54,007 bases of DNA from Tuberibacillus calidus DSM 17572 (GCF_000430685.1 NZ_AUMM01000027.1:1-54007); one strand, 5' to 3'; positions 25,627 to 35,980 are shown, counted from the stretch's first letter. Program-made: numbers and translations. Notes: generated from the sequence alone by a model not told the origin.

Positions 25627-26344
25627 ATTTTGCCGCTTTTTCCACGGCTTTTTTGAAGTCATCGTAAGTGTTGGCGTTGATGTCAAAAAGTTTCCCGTTG
25701 ATAAACACGGACGGCGTTTGGAAGATCCCCGCCTTATCGGCAATGGCAATGTCTTTATCCACTTCATTTGAATATTGATGTTTGTGGAAAGCATCCAGTA
25801 CTTTTTTTACTTGGTCATCACTGGCATTTTTCTTAAGCAAATTCGTCAAGAAGTCTTCGGTATAGACATCTTTTTTCTCATATTGCTGGCCATCCGGTTG
25901 TGCCTCATAGAGGGCTTCGTGGAATTTCCAATAAGCATCTGTCCCTAGTTCATGATAAATGGTTTCCGCAAACTCCGCAGACCGTTTGGAATCATCGTAG
26001 ATGAACGGGAAGTTAATGAAGTAAAACTTAGCTTTTCCCGTATCAACTAAATCCTTTTTAATCTTAGGAACATAAGATTTTGTAAATTGTTTGCAAAAAG
26101 GACATTTGTAATCCCCGAATTCAACGATCGTGACCGGTGCCGATGCTTTTCCAAGAAAAGGCTGGCCTGCCGTGTCAATTTTTACAGGTTTCGGTTCAGT
26201 TGCTTTTTCTTGTGCCGTTTTGGCATAGACGCCGAGGCCAATTAAACAGACAATCACGATCGCAAGGATGGTATAGAAAAGAATAGGGGGTTTACCCGCT
26301 TTTTTCTTGGTGGTAGATGGCTGCCTTGTCCTCTTTTTACTCAT
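25625..26344 (-). CDS. Second BdbD/DsbA-type oxidoreductase
   Basis: A 239-residue membrane-anchored DsbA-like protein with a basic N-terminus, one helix (about 22-41) and the active site CPFC in FGDYKCPFCKQF. The cis-Pro loop reads FQTPSVFINGK. It is a paralogue of the bdbD product encoded 1.8 kb away on the other strand, with a different dipeptide between the cysteines (PF against IY), which would change redox potential. No bdbC lies next to it. The ATG follows GAGGTGA at a short four-base spacing. Confidence 0.88.
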   Translation of the reverse strand: MSKKRTRQPSTTKKKAGKPPILFYTILAIVIVCLIGLGVYAKTAQEKATEPKPVKIDTAGQPFLGKASAPVTIVEFGDYKCPFCKQFTKSYVPKIKKDLVDTGKAKFYFINFPFIYDDSKRSAEFAETIYHELGTDAYWKFHEALYEAQPDGQQYEKKDVYTEDFLTNLLKKNASDDQVKKVLDAFHKHQYSNEVDKDIAIADKAGIFQTPSVFINGKLFDINANTYDDFKKAVEKAAK

Positions 26345-26452
26345 GAGGTCACCTCATTGCTCTCTCCAAAATTGTCATTTTGTAGTCAGTTTATAAAACT
26401 ATTAAAGAACCGTCAAGACAGTAGCCTTTTACGAAGCTCCCCAAAGTGCCTT

Positions 26453-27796
26453 TTAGCCTGTGAGAATATCCCCACTGGGGTACTGAATTTTACTTGGCTG
26501 TCTTTGTGACAAACTGAAGAAGATCGTCAAAGGCCCGATGAGGCCGCAATACATAACAATCATAATGACAAGTTTTCCAATGGTGGTGAGATGTGACGTT
26601 AACCCCAATGTCAGACCTGTGGTGCCGAATGCGGATACGACTTCGAACAACACTTCAAGAAATGGCGCGTTTTCTGTAATCATTAAAATAAAGACCGCGA
26701 TAAAAATAAGCGTTTGACTGATGACAAAGATGGCGAGTGCTTTGGATAAGATTTCCCTTTTGATGCGCCGCCCGAATATGATGGGGTCACTTTTTCCGGT
26801 AATAAAGGCTATAACAGATAAAAGGATGACGATAAACGTTGTGACTTTGATGCCGCCGCCAGCAGAAGCGCTGCCTGCGCCGATGTACATTAGGAAAATG
26901 GTCACAAGAAGTGTTGGTTCTTTCATATCGTTGTAATCTATCGTGTTAAAACCAGCTGTTCTCGGCGTGATCCCTTGAAAAAAGGCAGCCCAAAATTTAT
27001 CGGGTCCGCTTAATGCGCCGAGTGTCTTAGGATTGTTGTATTCAAGTAAAAAGACCATCACAGTCCCAAATATTATTAAAGCTAATGTGCCCGTCAGCAT
27101 GATTTTCGTATGCAGGGATAATGATTGAAAATCTTTCGCCGTCCATAAATCCGATAACACAGGAAAGCCAATGCCGCCAATGATGACTAACAAGCCGATC
27201 ACGAGATTGACGACCGGGTCCCCGACATAACGGGTTAAACTATCCGGCCATAAGGAATAACCCGCATTGTTAAAGGCAGCGATACTGTGGAAAATGCCAT
27301 AATAAAAACCTTTTAAAAAACCATATTCGGGCGTCCATCTCATCGTCAAAAAAATAACTGCCACCCCTTCAATAGAGAAGACAAGTAGGAGTATGCGTTT
27401 TACGAGTTTAATAACTCCGCCAACAGACGTCTGATTCAGAGCTTCTTTAATAAGAAGCCTTTGTTTCAATCCAATTTTTTTCCCTAAGGTCATTACGACC
27501 AAAACGGCAAGACTCATAAAGCCGATGCCGCCAATTTGAATTAAACAAAGAATGACGATTTGTCCAAATAATGTAAAGGTTGATCCTGTATCGACGGTGC
27601 TAAGGCCAGTCACCGTGGTCGCCGAGGCAGAGGTAAAAAAAGCATCGAGCCAGCTGATGGGGTGATGTGTTGCGATCGGTAATTTTAATAATATACCGCC
27701 CAATATAATCAAGCCGAAAAAGCCTAATGCCAACATTTGTGGCGGGCTGAGACGGATGACCCTCCGCTTTACCCAATTGATTTCGATCCGATTCAT
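26453..27796 (-). CDS. Ktr-type potassium uptake protein (KtrB/KtrD)
   Basis: A 447-residue membrane channel subunit of the Trk/Ktr/HKT family with four M1-P-M2 repeats. Selectivity-filter regions are visible as SASATTVTGLS, FNNAGYSL, ITPRTAGFN and SAFGTTGLTLG. It conducts potassium, with sodium dependence in KtrAB. No RCK regulatory subunit gene (KtrA/KtrC) is adjacent, as for the separate ktrD gene of B. subtilis. The ATG at 27796 follows GGAGGG; a longer frame is unsupported. Confidence 0.9.
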   Translation of the reverse strand: MNRIEINWVKRRVIRLSPPQMLALGFFGLIILGGILLKLPIATHHPISWLDAFFTSASATTVTGLSTVDTGSTFTLFGQIVILCLIQIGGIGFMSLAVLVVMTLGKKIGLKQRLLIKEALNQTSVGGVIKLVKRILLLVFSIEGVAVIFLTMRWTPEYGFLKGFYYGIFHSIAAFNNAGYSLWPDSLTRYVGDPVVNLVIGLLVIIGGIGFPVLSDLWTAKDFQSLSLHTKIMLTGTLALIIFGTVMVFLLEYNNPKTLGALSGPDKFWAAFFQGITPRTAGFNTIDYNDMKEPTLLVTIFLMYIGAGSASAGGGIKVTTFIVILLSVIAFITGKSDPIIFGRRIKREILSKALAIFVISQTLIFIAVFILMITENAPFLEVLFEVVSAFGTTGLTLGLTSHLTTIGKLVIMIVMYCGLIGPLTIFFSLSQRQPSKIQYPSGDILTG

Positions 27797-27997
27797 AATA
27801 CCCTCCACGACTACTTGGAGAAATAATAAATCAATTTTAGACGTAACATCGAATTTTGGCAAGGGATGTCAGTTTAAAAGGAAATGAAGGCTATAGGTGT
27901 TTAACTATTTTAGTGGGAGTAGTCGGTTGCCCGCGTCCATTTGCCTGTTTTTTTAATAAGGTATACTATCATAAAGATCTTAGAGGAGGTCGGACCC

Positions 27998-28285
27998 TTG
28001 AGAAGTTTATTTACCAATGACTACAGAATTTCCCATCATAGTTATCCAGCGACCGATGGACGGACGCTCCGAAATAAACTCAACTATTTGGCAAAACATC
28101 ATGTCATGATCAATGAGGTTTCTTTATCCAACGGCCAAAGTCTGTATGGGGTTGACGTAAAAGACGTGGAAGTCGATTATGCTGTTTTTCATGAATCCGG
28201 TTCCGCAGGTATTTCCAATGTCATCGTCCCCTTGCGTCACATTGTTTACCTTGATACCGACCATTTCGCCCATTACGATCTATAA
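27998..28285 (+). CDS. 95-residue protein, unrecognised
   Basis: A small soluble protein beginning TTG: MRSLFTNDYRISHHSYPATD and ending TDHFAHYDL. It is preceded by GAGGAGGT at seven bases and followed by a likely terminator, so it is probably real. It mixes short hydrophobic strands (YAVFHE, ISNVIVPLRHIVYLD) with histidines, and has no signal peptide or helix-turn-helix that I can see. It is divergent from the ktr gene. No family is assigned. Confidence 0.6.
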   Translation: MRSLFTNDYRISHHSYPATDGRTLRNKLNYLAKHHVMINEVSLSNGQSLYGVDVKDVEVDYAVFHESGSAGISNVIVPLRHIVYLDTDHFAHYDL

Positions 28286-28289
28286 TCTT

Positions 28290-28319
28290 AAGGCTGACTC
28301 ATGGTATGGGTCGGCTTTT
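28290..28319 (+). terminator. Possible terminator
   Basis: AAGGCTGAC and GGGTCGGCTTTTT can pair imperfectly, with a T-run. Confidence 0.45.
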
Positions 28320-28478
28320 TCCATTCGAAAAACAAAGATATTTCGCCAATGAGTATAGGTGAAAGATGCCACAAGGTGAATCAGCCTATGACATGTCTAA
28401 TCGGGAATACCTCAGGGGAAAAGCATCCATCCATAACCACCGATCCTTGGCACATTGTTTATAAAAGAGGGCTGGAAG

Positions 28479-29417
28479 ATGAAGCCATTAAAACTGTTGC
28501 TTATTACAAAGGATTTTTCGAAGCATGTTGAAAAAAGCAGTTTTTATCTTCAACAGGAGTTATCTAAGCTCACTCAACTAATGTTGTGGTCCGACCATGG
28601 GGATATTCGCGATATTTTAGGCCAATTAGAAGAAACGCCTGACTTTATTTTACTGAATGATTTTAAACCCGATTATACCCCATTTATCCGTAACTTACGT
28701 CTGTCACCCGTTCCGTGCGGTGCCATTGTCCATGATTTGCACTATAAGATTCCGCAGCGAAAACGGTTTTATGTACAGGAAAAAATCCATTACCTTTTCT
28801 CTATTTATCGCGATGCTTTCTACAGGTATTATCCCGAATTTCTGGAACGAATGATTTGGCTTCCGCATCACATCCCCACCACGATTTTTAAAGATTACGG
28901 TTCTGAAAAGGATATTGACTGGCTCATGTCCGGCGCGCTTTATCCCCATATTTATCCGTTGCGACACTGTATGTATGAACGGTTGAAAAATCATAGCGGT
29001 TTTGTCTATGTTAAACACCCGGGTTATAAAAACGTTGATGAACAAACGCCCGGTGTTTTTGTCGGGAAAACCTATGCTATGCTTCTCAATCGCGCCAAAA
29101 TTTTTTTGACTTGTGACAGCGTGGAAAAGCTCCCTGTTTTAAAATATTTTGAGTCACTTGCTTGCGGCGCTTTGCTCTTAGCAAGTGAGAGTTCGGAACT
29201 TTTCGATTTGGGTTTTATCGATGGGGAAACGTTCATCGCTGTCAATCAAGACAATTTTATGGAACGGGCAGAGTACTATTTAAAGTGTGAGGAGGAGAGA
29301 GAGGCCATTGCCCGGCGGGGAATGGAGATGGTCAGACGCCGTCATTCCACGGCACAAAGAGCGAAAGAACTCGTTCGGCATATTAGGAATATCGTAACGC
29401 GCGAAAAAAAGATGTGA
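28479..29417 (+). CDS. CgeB-like glycosyltransferase-family protein
   Basis: A 312-residue protein with a GT-B-like layout. The N-terminal half has LLLITKDFSK and the HDLHYKIPQRKRFY segment; the C-terminal half has VFVGKTYAMLLNRAKIFLTC and YFESLACGALLLAS, the nucleotide-sugar site of GT4/CgeB-type proteins (the E and the CGALLL turn). CgeB of B. subtilis acts in spore outer-layer maturation. The ATG at 28479 follows GAGGGCTGGAAG. The acceptor is unknown, and a sporulation role is only suggested by the family. Confidence 0.7.
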   Translation: MKPLKLLLITKDFSKHVEKSSFYLQQELSKLTQLMLWSDHGDIRDILGQLEETPDFILLNDFKPDYTPFIRNLRLSPVPCGAIVHDLHYKIPQRKRFYVQEKIHYLFSIYRDAFYRYYPEFLERMIWLPHHIPTTIFKDYGSEKDIDWLMSGALYPHIYPLRHCMYERLKNHSGFVYVKHPGYKNVDEQTPGVFVGKTYAMLLNRAKIFLTCDSVEKLPVLKYFESLACGALLLASESSELFDLGFIDGETFIAVNQDNFMERAEYYLKCEEEREAIARRGMEMVRRRHSTAQRAKELVRHIRNIVTREKKM

Positions 29418-29580
29418 TGATGTTACAAGAATATTACGGCTTTTTTTCCTTATCTCTCTTGAAAGATTGGTGTTTTGCAATAGAAGCAGGTCGCCTCTTG
29501 TAATATAACTGTAAGTCATCGTATAGACGCTGCTTCATATTAGTAGAAATAGAACGCGTTGTTCAAGGGGAGGAATAACA

Positions 29581-30474
29581 ATGCAGGCGGTTCATCGGAC
29601 GATTTTGAAAAAGGCGACAGTCGCAACGACCATCACAGGCACTTTTATGTCACTTCCGGCTTTGGCCAGTGCCCATTTTGGATACGACTTACTATACAAA
29701 GGAAAGCATGATGAGTCCGTCAAAAACTTACAAAAAGTTTTGAAGCGTGAGGGGTATTATAAGTTATCGAAGCCCACGGGGTATTTTGGACCGGCGACTG
29801 AAAAAGCCGTCAAGCAATTTCAAAACGATCACAATCTTAAACCAGATGGCATTGTGGGGCCGCTGACAAAAGCTAGTCTCAATCACTATGTGAAATATGA
29901 CGGAGAATTATTAAGTTACGGGGACCGAGGTGAAAGGGTAAAAGATGTCCAAGATCATCTGAAGCATCTTGGGTATTATAAGGGGGATTTGGACGGTATA
30001 TTCGGACCGCTGACGCGACTTGCCGTATTAAGGTTTCAAAAGACCAATGATCTCCGCATTGACGGCATTGTCGGCCCCGAAACCTTCCAAGCACTACATG
30101 GAAATCCGAAGGCTGCTCCCCGTTCAGAAGCCAATGTAAAAGTAAAAACATTATCAAGCCGAAAGCCATTAAAAAATACAACGTCAAAAATACTGTATAT
30201 GAGTGCGACGGCTTATACGGCTTACTGTTCGGGCTGCTCCGGGACAACGGCAACGGGCATTGACCTTCGAGCGCATCCGGATGCCAAGGTCGTTGCGGTT
30301 GACCCGAATGTCATTCCATTAGGGACGAAACTATACATCGAAGGTTACGGGTACGCGGTTGCTGGTGACACTGGTGGTGCCATTAAAGGCAATCGGATCG
30401 ATCTGTTCATGGCAGACCTCGATGATGCTTTAAACTGGGGGCGCCGCACCGTCAAAGTGAGAATACTGAATTAA
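29581..30474 (+). CDS. Secreted peptidoglycan-binding protein with 3D domain
   Basis: A 297-residue exported protein: a signal peptide (about 1-31, ALASA), two PG_binding_1 repeats (VKNLQKVLKREGYY... and VKDVQDHLKHLGYY..., about 45-168), a linker, and a C-terminal 3D domain (about 205-297) with the three aspartates in VAVDPNVIPLGT, AGDTGGAIKG and RIDLFM. The 3D fold is a lytic-transglycosylase-like (MltA/RpfB-type) barrel, so wall remodelling is likely, as for B. subtilis YocH and YuiC. The ATG at 29581 follows GGGGAGG. Confidence 0.88.
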   Translation: MQAVHRTILKKATVATTITGTFMSLPALASAHFGYDLLYKGKHDESVKNLQKVLKREGYYKLSKPTGYFGPATEKAVKQFQNDHNLKPDGIVGPLTKASLNHYVKYDGELLSYGDRGERVKDVQDHLKHLGYYKGDLDGIFGPLTRLAVLRFQKTNDLRIDGIVGPETFQALHGNPKAAPRSEANVKVKTLSSRKPLKNTTSKILYMSATAYTAYCSGCSGTTATGIDLRAHPDAKVVAVDPNVIPLGTKLYIEGYGYAVAGDTGGAIKGNRIDLFMADLDDALNWGRRTVKVRILN

Positions 30475-30687
30475 TGGTTCGGTTTTAACTGACACATAAA
30501 ACATGGGATGGGGACAAAAAGCATACTATAATATGTAGGGCAGGACGTTGCCTTATTGGGACGCTGCAACATGATCGCGACTTATGGAATAAATGGATCA
30601 ATTTTGATGGACCGCATAAAACAAGACAACAACCCCCTTTTTCGAGAAAAGCATCTTACCTCCCGCAACCGGGGCCATATAAGTGAG

Positions 30688-30722
30688 AAATGGGACGCAA
30701 ACTGAAGAGGCGTCCCATTTTG
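30688..30722 (+). terminator. Intrinsic terminator in a 528-base gap
   Basis: AAATGGGACGC (30688-30698) pairs perfectly with GCGTCCCATTT (30710-30720). It is 210 bases after the 3D-domain gene. The gap 30475-31002 otherwise shows no convincing gene; short open frames there lack ribosome binding sites. Confidence 0.75.
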
Positions 30723-31002
30723 CCGTTAACATAATTCCTAATTGGAACGCGAGAGCGCAAGACACCCACACCGACCTAACGTAAACATGCCTTTTTTTAT
30801 AATATTTTTACTGCTCTTACCGTTTTTTGCTAATATAATGACTAGTAGACACTTTTTTATAAGATGGATATGGGATATTGTATTTATATGGATCGAAATA
30901 GTTGGTTACCGTTTCAGCTGTGATTGTCAAAATCGCAGTCAGGCACAGCGTTTTTGGATATTTAGACAGACCATCACTTTCAAAAGGATTGTGATTGATT
31001 CA

Positions 31003-32178
31003 ATGAAAATAAAAAAAGGAAAAACCGGTGGTGTGATTGTCGCGCTCGGTCTTCTGATTTTATCAAAACTGAAGTGGGTTTTAGCGCTTTTAAAATTTAC
31101 GAAATTCGGGGGAACGTTCATCAGCTTGATTATTTCTCTTGGCTTTTGGGCGGCGGTGTATGGCTGGAAATTCGCCGTGGCCATCGTTTATTTAATTTTT
31201 GTCCATGAAATGGGACATCTGGTTGCGGCACGGCAAAAAGGCATAAAAACCTCTCCAGCCATTTTCATTCCGTTCTTTGGTGCTGTGATTTCAATGAAAG
31301 AACAACCGAAGGACGCGGCAACGGAAAGCTACCTCGCCTACGGCGGCCCCCTTGCCGGATTAATTTCGATTATTCCCGCCTTTTTGTTGTTCTTTAGCAC
31401 GCACCAACCATTCTGGGCTTTAGTCATCATGCTCGGTGCTATGATTAATCTTTTTAACTTGATGCCGGCTTCCCCTCTGGACGGCGGCCGCATCGTGGGT
31501 GTGTTATCACCGCACCTGTGGCTATTAGGGTTAATCAGTCTTGTGGTCTTTGCGTATTTTTATCCGTCCGCCCTCATCATTCTTATCCTCATCATCGGCT
31601 TTTTTTCATGGTGGCGACGCGTTCGGGAAGACTTGGATATCAAAACCATTCAAGCGGAGATGTCCATTAAGGAAGAGTTAATGCAAACGGTCGAAGGCTA
31701 TCGAGAAGATCTATTTTATACGTATTACATTCAGGATGAAGAAGATGGACCACCACCGGTAAATGAAGTCATGCGCGCTTATATTCAGCGCGAATTGAAT
31801 CAAAGAAAGATGCAGGCTGAAGATAAAAAAGCTCAAATGAAATCTTGGTTTTTCCCGTTCGTGGAAGATCAAGCAAAGTTGGAAAAAAGGCGCCTCGCCA
31901 TTTTGATCAGTGAGCTGTCAACTTGGGTATCGAAACTGGACCGAATCACTGAACCGAGCGATTTCGATTATCTGATTAACGATGAAAAAAGGCAAATTCG
32001 AGAGCTCCAGAACCGGATGGAACATATAAACAAATATTATGACGCCAAACCAAAAACACGACTCATTGTCTTTATAGCCTACGTCCTTCTCGCTGTTGTA
32101 CTTGGGGTTTGTTATTTTTACGGTGAAAATGTATTAAAACACTATTATGAATACAATCAGTATCTCAACAATTTTTAA
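31003..32178 (+). CDS. Site-2 protease family (M50) membrane metalloprotease
   Basis: A 391-residue membrane protein. The zinc motif HEMGH (in FVHEMGHLVAARQKG) and the second metal motif NLMPASPLDGGRI are intact, so it is probably an active intramembrane protease. A long cytosolic, charged region (about 205-355) with possible coiled coil precedes a last membrane helix. Such proteins cleave anti-sigma factors or signal peptides; no partner is adjacent. The ATG at 31003 is chosen as the first methionine before the conserved part, though AAAAGGA is 14 bases away; a GTG at 30991 is possible. The open frame back to 30742 looks non-coding. Confidence 0.82.
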   Translation: MKIKKGKTGGVIVALGLLILSKLKWVLALLKFTKFGGTFISLIISLGFWAAVYGWKFAVAIVYLIFVHEMGHLVAARQKGIKTSPAIFIPFFGAVISMKEQPKDAATESYLAYGGPLAGLISIIPAFLLFFSTHQPFWALVIMLGAMINLFNLMPASPLDGGRIVGVLSPHLWLLGLISLVVFAYFYPSALIILILIIGFFSWWRRVREDLDIKTIQAEMSIKEELMQTVEGYREDLFYTYYIQDEEDGPPPVNEVMRAYIQRELNQRKMQAEDKKAQMKSWFFPFVEDQAKLEKRRLAILISELSTWVSKLDRITEPSDFDYLINDEKRQIRELQNRMEHINKYYDAKPKTRLIVFIAYVLLAVVLGVCYFYGENVLKHYYEYNQYLNNF

Positions 32179-32179
32179 T

Positions 32180-32224
32180 GGGATGTTGACCGGACAAGGT
32201 CTAAAAGCATCCCTTTTATTTTTT
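32180..32224 (+). terminator. Intrinsic terminator
   Basis: GGGATG (32180-32185) and CATCCC (32208-32213) pair, followed by a long T-rich run. Confidence 0.65.
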
Positions 32225-32291
32225 TATCACCGCGATCTTCTTAAATACGAAAAACATTGCTGGGAAGACGTTTTATGAAAATTCCTGCAAG

Positions 32292-32300
32292 TGTTATAAT
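32292..32300 (+). promoter_or_regulatory. Extended -10 promoter of formate dehydrogenase operon
   Basis: TGTTATAAT (TG-N-TATAAT) lies 85 bases before the start codon; the -35 (TTTATG) is poor, as is usual with an extended -10. Confidence 0.5.
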
Positions 32301-32384
32301 GAAGTAAAATTAGATGTCAGCGGAAAGGCGAAACTCGTCGGCATGGGAGTCGGAAAGAATGACAATGGGATGAGGAGGGACAAC

Positions 32385-35348
32385 ATGGCAAAAGAAGTCA
32401 TCATTAACGTTAATGGAAGCGTTTTAAAAGCGAAAGCCGGAGAAAATCTGCTTAAAGTTTTAAAAGCAGCCGGTCATGAAGTGCCAGCCATTTGTTATCA
32501 TGAAAGTCTTGGCCCGCTACAAACTTGTGACACGTGCATTGTAGAAGTCGATGGGAAGTTGGTTCGCGCTTGCGGCAAGAGCGTTGAACCGGGCATGGTC
32601 GTTCTAACCGATGTGAAGCAAGCTCAAGAGGCACAAAGGATCGCTATGAACCGCATCTTGGTCAATCATGAACTTTATTGTACGGTCTGCGACAACAACA
32701 ATGGCGACTGCACGGTGCATAATACCGTATTATCAATGGAAATCGACCACCAAGATGAACCGTTTCAGCCGAAGCCATATGAAGCGGATTATTCGGGATC
32801 GTTTTACCGCTATGACCCTGACCAATGCATCGCCTGTGGACGTTGTGTAGAGGCCTGCCAAAATGTTCAAGTTAATGAAACGTTAACGATCGACTGGTCG
32901 CTTGAACGGCCTCGTGTTCTGTGGGATGGCGCAACCTCCATTGACCAATCGTCCTGTGTGAACTGCGGCCAATGCGTCACGGTATGCCCATGTAATGCAT
33001 TAATGGAAAAGTCGATGCTCGGAGAAGCCGGATATCTCACCGGCATCCAACCATCCACGTTACGCAATATGATCGATCTAACGAAAAAAGTCGAAAAGGG
33101 TTATGGCGCTATTATGGCCGTTTCCAATGCCGAAGCCATGATGCGCGAAGAGCGCATTAAGAAAACGAAAACAGTTTGCACATATTGCGGGGTAGGTTGT
33201 TCCTTTGATGTCTGGACGAAAGGGCGGAAAATTTTAAAAGTCGAGCCGCGTCTGGAATCACCGGCAAACGGTATTGCCTCATGCGTTAAAGGTAAATTCG
33301 GCTGGGATTATGTCAACAGCGAAGAGCGCCTGACAAAACCGCTTATTCGCAGAGGGAATGTTTTTCATGAGGCCTCATGGGAAGAAGCATTGGATGTCAT
33401 TGAGGAGCGATTAAAGGCCATTATCGCTAAAAACGGGCCGGATGCCATTGGGTTTATCTCTTCGTCCAAAGCGACAAATGAAGAATCGTACCTCATGCAG
33501 AAATTGGCGAGAGCCGTCGTCGGCACCAATAACGTGGACAACTGCTCGCGATATTGTCAGGCGCCAGCCACCGTCGGCCTTTTCCGAACCGTCGGCTACG
33601 GCGGTGACTCAGGAACGATGGCGGATTTGGAAGCAGCCGATTTAGTCATCACGATTGGTTCCAATACAGCCGAATCACATCCAGTTCTTGCGGCAAAAAT
33701 TAAGCGTGCCCACAAATTGCGCGGACAACGGCTCATCGTTGCGGATTTAAGGAAACACGAGATGGCTGAGCGCGCCGATCTCTTCCTTCGTCCGAAGCCG
33801 GGAACAGACCTAGTATGGCTTTCAGCTGTGACGAAGTACATTTTTGATCAAGGATGGGAGAACCGCGAGTTTTTGGATAAATGGGTAAAAGACGTTGAAA
33901 CATATAAGGCAAGCTTGGATAAATTTACATTGGAATATGCCGAAAAGATGACCGGACTATCCAAAGAAACCCTTATTCAAGTGGCAGAAGAAATTCATCG
34001 CGCCGGTTCTGTTTGTATTTGTTGGGCGATGGGCGTCACGCAACAAAAAGGAGGAAATGATACTTCAACAGCCATATCGAACCTCTTGCTTGTGACGGGA
34101 AACTACATGCGGCGGGGAACAGGCGCCTATCCATTGCGCGGCCATAACAACGTTCAAGGTTGCAGCGATTTTGGCAGCATGCCGAATAATTTTCCGGGGT
34201 ATCAGTCGGTCAGTGACCCAGAAATTCGTGCCAAATTTGAAGCGGCTTGGGGGAAAACCTTACCAGCTGAGCCGGGTTTAAATAACCACCAAATGGTTGA
34301 TGCCATTCATCTTGGACGCTTGAAGGCTTTATTTTTAATTGGTGAAGATATGGGCGTCGTCGACTCGAACATCAATTATGTCCAGGCGGCCTATGAAAAG
34401 TTGGAGTTTTTTGTTGTTCAGGATCTCTTTTTAACAAAAACGGCGCAGTATGCCGATGTCGTTTTACCGGCTTGCCCAAGTTTGGAGAAAGAAGGCACTT
34501 TTACAAATACCGAACGGCGCATTCAAAGATTGTATCAAGTGCTCCCGCCATTGGGTGAAGCCAAACCTGACTGGGAAATCCTTCAGCTCGTAGCGAATCG
34601 GTTAGGTGCTGACTGGCATTACACGCATCCTTCTGAAATTATGGCGGAAGCGGCCAGCTTGACACCGATGTTTGCCGGGGTGACTTATGAACGGCTGGAA
34701 GGGTACCAAAGCTTGCACTGGCCGGTTCATGCCGATGGTCGTGATGAGCCGCTCCTCTATACCGAACGTTTTAATTTTCCGGACGGCTTCGCTCGACTCT
34801 ACCCCGTGGATTGGACGGAACCGACGGGAACGAGTGAGGTTTATGATCTGCACGTCAATAACGGAAGGATATTGGAACACTTCCATGAAGGGAATTTAAC
34901 GTATAAATCAGAAGGGATCACCCGAAAAACCCCAAGCGTTTTCTTCGAAGTTTCCCCTGAACTTGCAGAAGAACGCGGAATTAAAACAGGGTCTACGGTT
35001 CGGCTTGTCTCTGCCTATGGCGCTGCCAAAGGAAAAGTGGTCGTCACAGACCGCGTGCGCGGCAATGAAATTTATATCCCGATGAATGATAACGGTGAGG
35101 CGGCCATTAACCGTTTGACATCGGGGGAAGTTGATAAGGATACGGATACCCCCGCCTATAAAGATACAGCCGTGCGCATGGAAGTGTTATCCGTTGAAGG
35201 GGAAAGCCCCTTACCTGCTAACAACCATCGGAACGGGAAACGGACACCGCAAGCAGGTGTTGAAGTAGAGCGAAAATGGGCGCGTCCAGATTATATCTTC
35301 CCAGGAGAATTGGTCATGCACAAGAAGGAGCTGATGGGCCGTGGCTAA
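32385..35348 (+). CDS. Formate dehydrogenase catalytic subunit (molybdopterin, FdhA/YrhE type)
   Basis: A 987-residue soluble enzyme. In order: a [2Fe-2S] domain (C37, C48, C51, C63), a His-ligated cluster region (ELYCTVC..GDC, about 97-110), two [4Fe-4S] motifs (CIACGRC.EAC at 148-158 and CVNCGQC.TVC at 191-201), the cofactor-domain cluster (C265, C268, C272, C300) and the molybdopterin domains. The metal ligand is Cys391 in SRYCQAP, so this is a Cys, not Sec, enzyme. It oxidises formate to CO2. The ATG at 32385 follows GAGGAGGGA. It resembles YrhE of B. subtilis and overlaps by eight bases the DUF1641 partner gene, as there. Confidence 0.92.
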   Translation: MAKEVIINVNGSVLKAKAGENLLKVLKAAGHEVPAICYHESLGPLQTCDTCIVEVDGKLVRACGKSVEPGMVVLTDVKQAQEAQRIAMNRILVNHELYCTVCDNNNGDCTVHNTVLSMEIDHQDEPFQPKPYEADYSGSFYRYDPDQCIACGRCVEACQNVQVNETLTIDWSLERPRVLWDGATSIDQSSCVNCGQCVTVCPCNALMEKSMLGEAGYLTGIQPSTLRNMIDLTKKVEKGYGAIMAVSNAEAMMREERIKKTKTVCTYCGVGCSFDVWTKGRKILKVEPRLESPANGIASCVKGKFGWDYVNSEERLTKPLIRRGNVFHEASWEEALDVIEERLKAIIAKNGPDAIGFISSSKATNEESYLMQKLARAVVGTNNVDNCSRYCQAPATVGLFRTVGYGGDSGTMADLEAADLVITIGSNTAESHPVLAAKIKRAHKLRGQRLIVADLRKHEMAERADLFLRPKPGTDLVWLSAVTKYIFDQGWENREFLDKWVKDVETYKASLDKFTLEYAEKMTGLSKETLIQVAEEIHRAGSVCICWAMGVTQQKGGNDTSTAISNLLLVTGNYMRRGTGAYPLRGHNNVQGCSDFGSMPNNFPGYQSVSDPEIRAKFEAAWGKTLPAEPGLNNHQMVDAIHLGRLKALFLIGEDMGVVDSNINYVQAAYEKLEFFVVQDLFLTKTAQYADVVLPACPSLEKEGTFTNTERRIQRLYQVLPPLGEAKPDWEILQLVANRLGADWHYTHPSEIMAEAASLTPMFAGVTYERLEGYQSLHWPVHADGRDEPLLYTERFNFPDGFARLYPVDWTEPTGTSEVYDLHVNNGRILEHFHEGNLTYKSEGITRKTPSVFFEVSPELAEERGIKTGSTVRLVSAYGAAKGKVVVTDRVRGNEIYIPMNDNGEAAINRLTSGEVDKDTDTPAYKDTAVRMEVLSVEGESPLPANNHRNGKRTPQAGVEVERKWARPDYIFPGELVMHKKELMGRG

Positions 35349-35829
35349 ACCAACCAATGTCATTGAGCGAAAGCCGGTCGATCTGGAAATGGCTCGAGAG
35401 ACCGGTAAAAATGAATTATTGGATTTACTGTTGGAGAGAAAAGCCTCATTGGAAGCGCTGATTGAACTCGTTGAAAAGTTGGATGAGCGCGGGATCTTGG
35501 CGTTATTAAACGGCCTTGTCGGCAAAGGCGACGAAATTCTTGGCGTCGTTATGCATGAATTAAACAAACCAAGTACAAGCGCGGCTCTTTCCCACCTTTT
35601 AAGTCTTGGAACATTGATCAGCCGTATTGAAGCTGAGAAACTGGAAGGATTAGCCGAGCGCGTGAATAGAGGGATCGAAAAGGCCATCACAGCAGCGGAA
35701 AGCGATCACATGATGACGTTCTATGACTTGTTAAGGTTGTTCAAAGATCCAGACGTTAACCGAGTCTTATCGGCGTTATTTGGATTTTTAAAAGGCGTTG
35801 GCAGTTGTGATACAAAAGAAGAAAGCTAA
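35341..35829 (+). CDS. DUF1641 formate dehydrogenase partner (YrhD type)
   Basis: A 162-residue helical protein with the DUF1641 core ([21 protein letters not shown], then [21 protein letters not shown], ending in [21 protein letters not shown]). It starts with GTG inside the end of the catalytic subunit gene, so translation is coupled. In B. subtilis the equivalent pair works together in formate oxidation linked to the membrane. No formate transporter gene follows here. A strong terminator follows the stop. Confidence 0.88.
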   Translation: MAKPTNVIERKPVDLEMARETGKNELLDLLLERKASLEALIELVEKLDERGILALLNGLVGKGDEILGVVMHELNKPSTSAALSHLLSLGTLISRIEAEKLEGLAERVNRGIEKAITAAESDHMMTFYDLLRLFKDPDVNRVLSALFGFLKGVGSCDTKEES

Positions 35830-35836
35830 TAAAAAA

Positions 35837-35872
35837 ACAGGCGTTCACCCAAACGGGGCGCCTGTCTTTTTA
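35837..35872 (+). terminator. Intrinsic terminator
   Basis: ACAGGCG (35837-35843) and CGCCTGT (35859-35865) pair, followed by CTTTTT. Confidence 0.85.
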
Positions 35873-35902
35873 TACTGGTAGGAAAGTATATCATTTATCA
35901 AG

Positions 35903-35980
35903 CCAGCATAAGAGCAACTAAGGCTCCGCCTTCGCCTAATAGGCTTGGGCAGAGCCAAGTTTCCTTTAGCAGAGCTAAGT
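35903..35980. repeat. Dispersed palindromic repeat, best single copy
   Basis: CCAGCATAAGAGCAACTAA leads into GGCTCCGCC (35922-35930), a short spacer and GGCAGAGCC (35948-35956), then AAGTTTCCTTTAGCAGAG. The two arms pair with one mismatch. It lies just beyond a terminator. Relatives are at 16640, 39917 and 51064. The rest of the gap to 36100 holds nothing else I can name. Confidence 0.7.

Noticed and set aside
30571-30720. Frame of about 45 codons between the 3D-domain gene and the site-2 protease gene
   Set aside because: No ribosome binding site, and its 3' end coincides with a terminator hairpin.
30742-31002. N-terminal extension of the site-2 protease
   Set aside because: The extension is not conserved-looking, lacks a ribosome binding site at 30742 and overlaps the region just after a terminator.
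32301-32384. Possible molybdenum-cofactor riboswitch upstream of formate dehydrogenase
   Set aside because: Only a weak hairpin is visible; the leader is too short and lacks motifs I can recognise.
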